A DNA stretch of 64,000 nucleotides from contig CAVYWA010000012.1 of NCBI GenBank assembly GCA_963772165.1, positions 248,001-312,000 on the forward strand, read 5' to 3'. Both the position numbers and the translations under genes were made by a program. Of this stretch, positions 58,144 through 64,000 are shown one piece after another (position 1 is the first letter of the stretch; each line of letters begins with the position of its first letter). Source of the DNA: JAGVPT01 sp963772165 (GTDB lineage: Bacteria; Bacteroidota; Ignavibacteria; UBA10030; UBA8401). The notes below the pieces were generated by a model, which was not told the DNA's origin, did no database searches, and saw only the letters and a program-made list of their open reading frames with translations.

Positions 58144-58903
58144 TTACTGAGTTAAAACTTCTGCTTTGTTCTTTCGAACGACAACTGTATGTTCAAAGTG
58201 CGCCGACGGTTCATTGTCGGCCGTAAGAATCGTCCATCCATCAATGCCGGTATGGACATTGTAGACTCCGAAATTGACCATCGGTTCGATGGCAAGCGTC
58301 ATCCCTTCCTTCAACTTCAAGCCCGTTTTCGCTTTGCCGTAATTCGGAACCGGCGGATCTTCGTGCAATTCTTTTCCGATACCGTGCCCCACCAAATCCC
58401 GCACAACGGAAAACCCGGCCGCTTCAACATAGTGCTGAACGGCATGCGAGATATCGTGAAGATAATTTCCTTCGATCGCCTGCTCAACGCCTTTATCGAG
58501 CGATTCCTGCGTCACTCTCATCAACCGCGCCTTCCCTTCAGAAACCTTTCCAACGGGAAACGTGTACGCCCCGTCGCCGAAAAATCCATTCTTCAACACG
58601 CCAACATCGAGCGAAACGATTTCACCCTCTTTCAATACCCGGTTCCCCGGAATCCCGTGAACGACCTCGTTGTCAATCGAAACACAAATCGAAGCCGGGA
58701 AAAGATTATGGCGGTCGCTCCCGTATCCTTTGAACGCCGGGAAACCCCCGCTGCTCCGTGATAAAATCTTCAGCAAGAGCATCGAGATCTTTTGTTGCGA
58801 TTCCCGGATAAATCTGCTTCTCCAACAGCCTCAACACATCGGCGACGATCTTCGAGCTTTCCCGAATCAGGGCGACTTCTTTTTCCGTTTTGATCGTAAC
58901 CAT
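58144..58903 (-). pseudogene. map: Methionine aminopeptidase type I, one frameshift
   Basis: The enzyme removes the initiator methionine from new proteins. The first 48 residues (EVALIRESSKIVADVL, IYPGIATKDLDALAEDFI) are in one frame; the remainder follows after a one-base gain in the GGGGGTTT run near 58743-58750, where FPAFKGYGSD continues. All metal ligands are present in the second part: SLDVGV, GDGAYTF, GHGIGKELHE, AIEPM and FEHTVVV. The restored length is about 252 residues, normal for type I. Because map is usually essential and lies in the conserved secY-map-infA order, a sequencing error is the simplest explanation. Confidence 0.92.
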
Positions 58904-58932
58904 GAACACCACACCGCCGCTGCAAAAAAAAA

Positions 58933-60273
58933 TTATCGGCCGATTCGTCCTTTAATCTTGCCGCTTTTCATGAACCCGTCGTAATGACGCATCAGCAAAT
59001 GGGACTCGATCTGCTGAAGAGTATCCAGCGCAACACCGACAATAATCAGCAAACTCGTTCCGCCGAAGAACGATGCGAAGCTGGTCGTTACTCCGAACCG
59101 CACCATGAATGCCGGTAGAATGGCGATGATGGCAAGGAAAATCGAACCGGGCAATGTAATCTTCGTCAGAATATTATCGATGAAATCCGACGTGTGCTTT
59201 CCCGGACGAATTCCCGGGATGAATCCTCCCTGCTTCTGCATGTTATCCGCCACATCTTTCGGGTTGAATGCAATGGCAGTATAAAAATACGTGAAGAACA
59301 CAATCATCAATCCATAAAAGAACGAGTACGTGAACGACGTGTGTTCGAGGTACCCTGCGATCGACGCAACAAAATCACTGTCCGGGAAAAACGTGAGAAT
59401 CGTGCTCGGAATGAACATGATCGACTGCGCGAAGATAATCGGCATAACTCCCGCCGTGTTGACGCGCATCGGGATGTACTGCGTCACGCCGCCATACACT
59501 TTTCTGCCGACAACGCGCTTTGCGTACTGCACCGGTATCCGGCGCGTTCCCTGCGTCACCATCACAACACCGGCGGTGATCAAAAGCATGAACGCCCAGA
59601 TGATGAGCTCAACGATGAGCGGCCTCGCTCCGGAATTGACAAGCTGAAATTCGTCGAGAATGGCAATAGGAAAGCGGGCGATGATGCCGATAAAGATGAT
59701 CAGCGAAATGCCGTTCCCAATTCCGCGTTCCGTAATCTGTTCCCCGAGCCACATCATGAACATCGTTCCGGTCGTCAATATAATGATCGTGCTGAGCGCA
59801 AAACCAAATCCCTGCACCTGCTGCGGCACGATCGATACGCCGGCGGCATTGAGACTTACCAAGCGGACACTGACGCCCCACGCCTGGAGGATCGAGATCA
59901 GCACCGTGCCGTACCGGGTGTACTGGGTGATTTTTTTCCGGCCGTTCTCGCCTTCTTTCTGCAGCTTCTGGAAAAACGGGACGACCGCTCCGAGCAGCTG
60001 AATAATAATGGAAGCGCTGATATACGGCATGATGCCGAGCGCAAAGATTGCCGCGTGGCTGAATGCGCCGCCGACGAACAAGTCGTAGAGACCAAAGAGC
60101 GTGTTCGATGCCTGGTTGCGCATCGATTCCGCCAGCACGGCCGCATCAACCCCGGGGACCGTAACGTGCGAACCGATACGGACGACGATCAGCAGCGCCG
60201 CGGTAAACAAAACACGCGACCGCAGTTCTTGAATCTTAAAGATGTTGCGAATATTTTCGTCTAATTTGCTCAT
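58933..60273 (-). CDS. secY: Preprotein translocase subunit SecY
   Basis: The 446-residue protein forms the protein-conducting channel with ten membrane helices. Conserved parts include RSRVLFTAALLIVVRIGSHV (N-terminal helix), GIMPYISASIIIQLL (plug region), ITERGIGNGISLIIF and IPGIRPGKHT in a cytoplasmic loop. It lies between rplO and map; no adk gene is present between them. Confidence 0.96.
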   Translation of the reverse strand: MSKLDENIRNIFKIQELRSRVLFTAALLIVVRIGSHVTVPGVDAAVLAESMRNQASNTLFGLYDLFVGGAFSHAAIFALGIMPYISASIIIQLLGAVVPFFQKLQKEGENGRKKITQYTRYGTVLISILQAWGVSVRLVSLNAAGVSIVPQQVQGFGFALSTIIILTTGTMFMMWLGEQITERGIGNGISLIIFIGIIARFPIAILDEFQLVNSGARPLIVELIIWAFMLLITAGVVMVTQGTRRIPVQYAKRVVGRKVYGGVTQYIPMRVNTAGVMPIIFAQSIMFIPSTILTFFPDSDFVASIAGYLEHTSFTYSFFYGLMIVFFTYFYTAIAFNPKDVADNMQKQGGFIPGIRPGKHTSDFIDNILTKITLPGSIFLAIIAILPAFMVRFGVTTSFASFFGGTSLLIIVGVALDTLQQIESHLLMRHYDGFMKSGKIKGRIGR

Positions 60274-60282
60274 GGAGATTTG

Positions 60283-60774
60283 CTATGGTTTTTTTGCTGC
60301 TGCGGGTTTCTCGGTGTGTATCTCCGTCGCTTTTCCCCCGGCAGCCGTGATCTTCTCCACCGCAGATTTGCTGAATTTGTGTGCCAAGATGTCCAATTTC
60401 ACTTTCAACTCGCCATCGCCAAGGATCTTCACCAAGCTCGTTTTCTTTGACACGATGCCGAGCGAATGCAGTATCTCCGGCGTTACCGTATCTTTCACTC
60501 TTCCGTCGGTCACAAGTTTCTGCAGCATATCGACATTGACGACACGATACTCAACGCGAAAGGGATTCGTGAATCCGAATTTTGGAAGACGCCGGGTCAA
60601 CGGCATCTGACCGCCTTCAAACCCGCGCTTGAGGCCGGAACCCGAACGCGAACCCTGTCCCTTGTGGCCGCGGGTGGCTGTTCCGCCGTGTCCCGAACCT
60701 TGTCCGCGACCGATGCGTTTCGTTTTCTTTCGCGAGCCTTTTGCGTACCGTAAATTGCTTAAAATCGCCGCCAT
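60283..60774 (-). CDS. rplO: Ribosomal protein L15
   Basis: The 163-residue protein has the glycine-rich N-terminal region (RIGRGQGSGHGGTATRGHKG) and MPLTRRLPKFGF. A tail of about 20 residues is rich in Ala and Lys. ATG 60774 has AAAGGA nine bases upstream, so the longer frame is not used. Confidence 0.95.
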   Translation of the reverse strand: MAAILSNLRYAKGSRKKTKRIGRGQGSGHGGTATRGHKGQGSRSGSGLKRGFEGGQMPLTRRLPKFGFTNPFRVEYRVVNVDMLQKLVTDGRVKDTVTPEILHSLGIVSKKTSLVKILGDGELKVKLDILAHKFSKSAVEKITAAGGKATEIHTEKPAAAKKP

Positions 60775-60827
60775 GGTAATTTTCCTTTGATCTCGGTTGC
60801 GGCTTGACATGTCAGGCCGCTTCACAA

Positions 60828-61022
60828 TTATGATTTCACTTCTTCGACAACGACCAAATGACGAACTGCGTTTACCATACCCCGAATCTGAGGCGTATCG
60901 GTATGGACAACGGAATAATTCGGGCGCCCCAGGCCGAGCGCTTCGATCGTGCGCTTATGGCGTTCCAGTGTATGCACCACGCTGCGAATTTGTGTAATCT
61001 TTATTTTTTTGTGTGCTGCCAT
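60828..61022 (-). CDS. rpmD: Ribosomal protein L30
   Basis: The 64-residue protein has KITQIRSVVHTLERHKRTIEA at its start and GLGRPNYSVVHTDTPQIRGM. It lies six bases after rpsE in the usual spc order. Confidence 0.95.
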   Translation of the reverse strand: MAAHKKIKITQIRSVVHTLERHKRTIEALGLGRPNYSVVHTDTPQIRGMVNAVRHLVVVEEVKS

Positions 61023-61028
61023 AATGTT

Positions 61029-61532
61029 TTAGTTCTGGAATAATTCCTGAAGAGACAGGCCGCGCTCTTGCGCAATCGTCCGGGCATCCCGGAGGCTGAG
61101 CAGCCCGGCGAGCGTCGCTTTCACAACGTTATGCGGGTTGGAGGAGCCCATTTGTTTCGTGAGAATGTCTTTCACCCCGGCAGACTCGAGCAGTGCACGG
61201 ACGCCGCCGCCGGCAATCAACCCGGTTCCGGGCGATGCGGGCTTCAAGAGGACTTTCCCCGCGCCGAATTTTCCGATCACTTCGTGTGGAATCGTACCGT
61301 TGACGATCGGGACCGTCAGGACATTTTTCTTCGCGTCGTCGATTCCTTTGGAGATCGCATCGGCGACTTCGTTCGCTTTGCCAAGGCCGATACCGACATG
61401 GCCGTTGCCGTCGCCGACGACGACGATCGCGTTAAAACTGAACCTGCGTCCGCCCTTCACCACTTTTGCAACGCGGTTGATGTGGACCAGCTTATCTTTT
61501 AATTCGAGTTCGTTCGCTTTAATTCGTGCCAC
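61029..61532 (-). CDS. rpsE: Ribosomal protein S5
   Basis: The 167-residue protein has the double-stranded RNA-binding S5 domain (KVVKGGRRFSFNAIVVVGD region) and the C-terminal domain (LLKPASPGTGLIAGG, SNPHNVVKATLAGL). It helps keep translation accurate. Upstream, between it and rplR, lies a tRNA-Gln gene. Confidence 0.96.
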   Translation of the reverse strand: MARIKANELELKDKLVHINRVAKVVKGGRRFSFNAIVVVGDGNGHVGIGLGKANEVADAISKGIDDAKKNVLTVPIVNGTIPHEVIGKFGAGKVLLKPASPGTGLIAGGGVRALLESAGVKDILTKQMGSSNPHNVVKATLAGLLSLRDARTIAQERGLSLQELFQN

Positions 61533-61589
61533 GGGTAGACCTCTTCACTTCATGAATAAATTTTTCTGCGTCGTCCATTGTATTTCTTG

Positions 61590-61660
61590 CTGTCGGGAGA
61601 GGATTCGAACCTCTACAGACGCCTCCAAAGGGCGTTGTCCTGCCATTAGACGACCCGACA
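61590..61660 (-). tRNA. tRNA-Gln (anticodon TTG)
   Basis: On the minus strand TGTCGGG and CCCGACA form the acceptor stem with a weak U1-A72 pair, as expected for tRNA-Gln. The anticodon stem CGCCC/GGGCG-type arms (CGCC/GGCG) enclose loop CTTTGGA with anticodon TTG. The T arm has GAGGTTCGAATCCTC. The 71-base gene has discriminator G and no encoded CCA. It lies in the rplR-rpsE gap, co-directional with the ribosomal genes, so it is probably processed from their transcript. Confidence 0.93.
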
Positions 61661-61696
61661 AGAGTGCGGGCGATTCCTTCCAGCAGCAAATACTTC

Positions 61697-62065
61697 TTAG
61701 AACTTTAAGCCGCCCTCGCGAGCTCCGTCCGCCAGCGCTTTCACGCGGCCGTGATACAACAATCCGTTGCGATCGAAGACAACATTCTTGATGTTCTTTT
61801 CGAGCGCTTTCTTTGCGAGAATTTTGCCGACGACCACGCTTTTGTCTTTTTTTGATTTCGCTCCGGTCAATTCGGTCTTCACTTCTTTCGAAATCGACGA
61901 AGCCGCAACCAATGTCTTTCCTGCAACGTCATCGATGATCTGGCCGTAGATGTTTCCCAGACTGCGGTAGACGGTCAGGCGCGGTCGTTGTGCCGTGCCC
62001 ATAATTTTTTTCCGGATAGACGCTTTTATTTTCAAGCGCCGCTGTATTACTTCTTTGTTGATCAT
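61697..62065 (-). CDS. rplR: Ribosomal protein L18
   Basis: The 122-residue protein binds 5S rRNA. It has RRLKIKASIRKKIMG, RPRLTVYRSLGNIYGQIIDD (start of the core) and NVVFDRNGLLYHGRVKALADGAREGGL at the end, of which only short parts are used here as evidence. ATG 62065 is chosen over 62080. The tRNA-Gln follows it. Confidence 0.95.
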   Translation of the reverse strand: MINKEVIQRRLKIKASIRKKIMGTAQRPRLTVYRSLGNIYGQIIDDVAGKTLVAASSISKEVKTELTGAKSKKDKSVVVGKILAKKALEKNIKNVVFDRNGLLYHGRVKALADGAREGGLKF

Positions 62066-62103
62066 ACGTACTCTTATCAATACCTGTGGATCGTGCCCGT
62101 TAT

Positions 62104-62655
62104 TTATTTCGCGCCGACGGTCGCCGCTGTCTTGCCCGCTTTTCTGCGGATGTACTCGCCTTCGTACTTAATTCCTTTTCCTTTGTACGGCTCGGGCGGA
62201 CGGAGCGAGCGTATCTTCGCTGCGACGAGCCCGACGAGCTGCTTGTCGATGCCGCTGATCACGATGCTCGTCTGCGTCGGCGCTTCAATCTTGATCGAAT
62301 CGGGAGGCCGGAATGCGATGGGATGAGAGTATCCAAGCGCGAGCTGCAACACCTTGCCTCTCAGCTCCGCACGATACCCGACGCCGACGATCTCCAGCTT
62401 ACGGCTGAAACCCGCCGTAACTCCGGTGACCATATTTGCGATCAGCGCGCGGAATAATCCGTGCAGCGAGCGCTGTTCTTTGAAATCGGAGTGCCGGGAG
62501 ACAAGAACCTCTTCCCCCTTGACCTCGACGGTGACATCGGGATGAATAGCCACAGAGAGCTCACCTTTGGCACCGGTGACTTTCACGCTGCCGTTCTTCA
62601 CTTCGACTTTCACTCCCTTAGGAATGACTACTGGTTTTCTGCCGATTCGCGACAC
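62104..62655 (-). CDS. rplF: Ribosomal protein L6
   Basis: The 183-residue protein has two copies of the L6 fold, starting MSRIGRKPVVIPKGV and including LEIVGVGYRAEL and PEPYKGKGIKYEGE. It lies near the GTPase-factor site of the large subunit. It sits 38 bases before rplR. Confidence 0.95.
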   Translation of the reverse strand: MSRIGRKPVVIPKGVKVEVKNGSVKVTGAKGELSVAIHPDVTVEVKGEEVLVSRHSDFKEQRSLHGLFRALIANMVTGVTAGFSRKLEIVGVGYRAELRGKVLQLALGYSHPIAFRPPDSIKIEAPTQTSIVISGIDKQLVGLVAAKIRSLRPPEPYKGKGIKYEGEYIRRKAGKTAATVGAK

Positions 62656-62702
62656 TGTAAGACTCCTTCAAACTCTTTTTCTGAACTGAAAAATCAATTG
62701 TG

Positions 62703-63098
62703 TTACCAGACGTAAAACAATACCTCGCCGCCGACATTTTCCTTCCGCGCCTGCTTATCGGTCATCAATCCTTTTGACGTTGAGACGACCGCAACACCAA
62801 GGCCGTTATTAACACGCGGCAGTGCTCCGGCATTATGATACCGGCGGATGCCGGGGCGGCTGATGCGCCGCAACCCAGTGATCACGCTGTTCGTATCGTT
62901 GTACTTCAGCTGGATGCGGATCACTCCCTGCTTCTTGTCTTCAACGGTCGTGAAATTGGCGATGAATTTCTGCTCCAACAGGATGCGTGTAATTTCCTTC
63001 TTTAAGTTTGAAGCAGGAACGTCGACCTTTTTATGGCGCGCACGCACGGCATTTCGAACTCGTGTGAGATAATCGGCTATCGGATCGGACATTGACAT
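62703..63098 (-). CDS. rpsH: Ribosomal protein S8
   Basis: The 131-residue protein has MSDPIADYLTRVRNAV at the N terminus, RISRPGIRRY and GLGVAVVSTSKGLMTD. It binds the central domain of 16S rRNA and in some bacteria represses its own operon. AGGAG lies 11 bases upstream of ATG 63098; a second ATG at 63092 is possible. Confidence 0.95.
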   Translation of the reverse strand: MSMSDPIADYLTRVRNAVRARHKKVDVPASNLKKEITRILLEQKFIANFTTVEDKKQGVIRIQLKYNDTNSVITGLRRISRPGIRRYHNAGALPRVNNGLGVAVVSTSKGLMTDKQARKENVGGEVLFYVW

Positions 63099-63144
63099 TG
63101 AATTTCGTTCTCCTAATTTTTTCTCATCGCTGCCGCGAAAAAGG

Positions 63145-63330
63145 TTACCAGCTTGCCTTCGTGACTCCCGGAATTTTTCCGTCGAGCGCCATGGAACGGA
63201 AGCAGAGCCTGCAAACGCCAAACTTCCTCATGTATGCCCGGGATCGGCCGCAGATACCGCACCGGTTGTGCTTCTGGGTCGGATGTTTCGGTGTTTTCTT
63301 TGACTTCACAACCATCGCTAATCGTGCCAC
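63145..63330 (-). CDS. rpsZ: Ribosomal protein S14, zinc-binding type Z
   Basis: The 61-residue protein has two CxxC pairs (CGIC and CRLC) that bind zinc, and ends in DGKIPGVTKASW. It is the short zinc form of S14, common in the FCB group, in Firmicutes and in others. It lies 15 bases after rplE. Confidence 0.95.
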   Translation of the reverse strand: MARLAMVVKSKKTPKHPTQKHNRCGICGRSRAYMRKFGVCRLCFRSMALDGKIPGVTKASW

Positions 63331-63345
63331 GAACGCTCCTTGAAA

Positions 63346-64000
63346 TTAGTTTGCTTTTTGAACTGTGTCGCGCTTGACGAACGGCATACCGAATCCTTTG
63401 AGCAGCTCCATCGCCTCAAGGTCAGTCTTCGCCGTCGTCACGAACGTGATATCCATACCGTTAATCTTCGCAACCTTATCGGCGTCGATCTCGCGGAAAA
63501 TAATTTGCTCCTTGATGCCAAGCGTGTAATTGCCGCGCCCGTCAAACGACCGGTCAGGAACGCCGCGAAAATCCCGAATCTGCGGCATGGCAACGCTCAC
63601 CAGCCGGTCCAGAAATTCATACATCTGCCTGCCGCGCAGCGTCACGCGGGCTCCGATGGGAACGCCCTGGCGAAGTTTAAAATTGGAGATAGCTTTTTTT
63701 GCTTTGGTGATCGCCGGTTTCTGTCCGGTGATCAGCTCTAATTCTTTTGCTGCCGTCTCGAGCAGTTTTGCGTCCTGAGTTGCAGCGCCGATGCCCATGT
63801 TGAGTGAAATTTTTTCCAGCCGCGGCACTTGCATGACGCTTTTATAGTTGAACCGCTTCATCATGGCCGGCGCGAGGTCCTTCTTGTACATTTCCAGCAA
63901 ACGGGGATACACCCCTGCCTCATGGATGTGCGAAGCCTTCGCCTCTTTCGATTCCTGTTTCTGAGATGGCTTCTTTTCTTTTGGTTTCTCTTTTGGTTTT
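63346..64000 (-). CDS. rplE: Ribosomal protein L5 with Lys-rich N-terminal extension, 5'-partial at window edge
   Basis: The L5 core is clear: YPRLLEMYKKDL, VMQVPRLEKISLNMGIG, RVTLRGRQMYEFLDRL and the C-terminal GMDITFVTTAKTDLEA. The GTG at 63912 would give 188 residues, but the frame stays open to the window edge and encodes a further 29 residues rich in Lys, Glu and Pro (KEKPKEKKPSQKQ). No start is seen before 64000. Either L5 has a natural Lys-rich extension, as in some FCB bacteria, or the true start is the GTG. The gene upstream (rplX expected) is outside the window. Confidence 0.9.
   Translation of the reverse strand, partial: KPKEKPKEKKPSQKQESKEAKASHIHEAGVYPRLLEMYKKDLAPAMMKRFNYKSVMQVPRLEKISLNMGIGAATQDAKLLETAAKELELITGQKPAITKAKKAISNFKLRQGVPIGARVTLRGRQMYEFLDRLVSVAMPQIRDFRGVPDRSFDGRGNYTLGIKEQIIFREIDADKVAKINGMDITFVTTAKTDLEAMELLKGFGMPFVKRDTVQKAN

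Noticed and set aside
59194..60264. Long plus-strand open frame opposite secY
   Set aside because: It is the antisense shadow of secY, with a composition rich in Arg, Asp and His that is typical of shadow frames.
1..64000. CRISPR array, insertion sequence or prophage genes
   Set aside because: No regularly spaced repeats, transposase, integrase or phage structural motifs were seen on either strand.

Overview
The window looks like a chromosome segment of a Bacteroidota/Ignavibacteriota-type (FCB group) bacterium with about 50% GC. The evidence is a TonB-dependent receptor with a carboxypeptidase-regulatory-like plug extension, a very long secreted protein with a type IX secretion-like C-terminal domain, a PorV/PorQ-like barrel protein, a zinc-type S14, and a large set of PAS-rich histidine kinases. 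The genus cannot be fixed from the sequence alone.

Layout. (1) 1-6.3 kb is a corrinoid/tetrahydrofolate one-carbon module: the 3' end of a MetV-type methylene-THF reductase C-terminal protein, a methyl-THF:corrinoid methyltransferase and an amidohydrolase on +, converging on an operon on - with a RamA-type ATP-dependent corrinoid activator, a MetH-activation-like protein and a small unknown protein. (2) 6.4-8.9 kb is a D-glucuronate locus (SDR-type mannonate oxidoreductase, uxuA) with a C-terminal scrap of a GH31 glycosidase, which suggests former glucuronoxylan use. Nearly every gene in regions 1 and 2 carries frameshifts. (3) 9.2-27.7 kb is an almost uninterrupted, intact signalling island: five histidine kinases, one of them 1944 aa with ten PAS domains, four stand-alone receivers, and a receiver / zinc-ribbon adaptor / PilB-GspE ATPase trio. 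(4) 27.8-34.8 kb holds an aldo/keto reductase, tRNA-Arg, 2-keto-3-deoxygluconate kinase and aldolase (the intact lower half of the glucuronate pathway), a kinase-like membrane protein without an ATPase domain, tadA, prfA and a DUF1385 membrane protein. (5) 34.9-53.4 kb, all on -, holds gamma-glutamyltransferase (frameshifted), a CBS-domain membrane protein, ssb, an NHL protein, a PIG-L-like protein (two frameshifts), a three-gene surface operon (TonB receptor, 1291-aa secreted protein, PorV-like barrel), serA and a class-V aminotransferase. (6) 53.9-64 kb, on -, is the spc/alpha ribosomal operon from rplE to rplQ, followed by engB, with tRNA-Gln embedded between rplR and rpsE.

How it fits together. 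The one-carbon module should transfer a methyl group between a corrinoid protein and THF, with the minus-strand operon repairing the oxidised cobalamin; the corrinoid protein itself is not in view. SDR, UxuA, KDG kinase and KDPG aldolase together would convert fructuronate to pyruvate and glyceraldehyde-3-phosphate. The signalling island appears to control a type IV pilus or type II secretion-like ATPase through a CheY-like receiver and a small zinc-ribbon protein that ends in a FliM-like motif.

Caution. Single-base frameshifts, several in homopolymers, affect at least nine genes, including the normally essential map. Some or all may be sequencing or assembly errors rather than gene decay. 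They are dense in the first 8.5 kb and absent from the next 26 kb.
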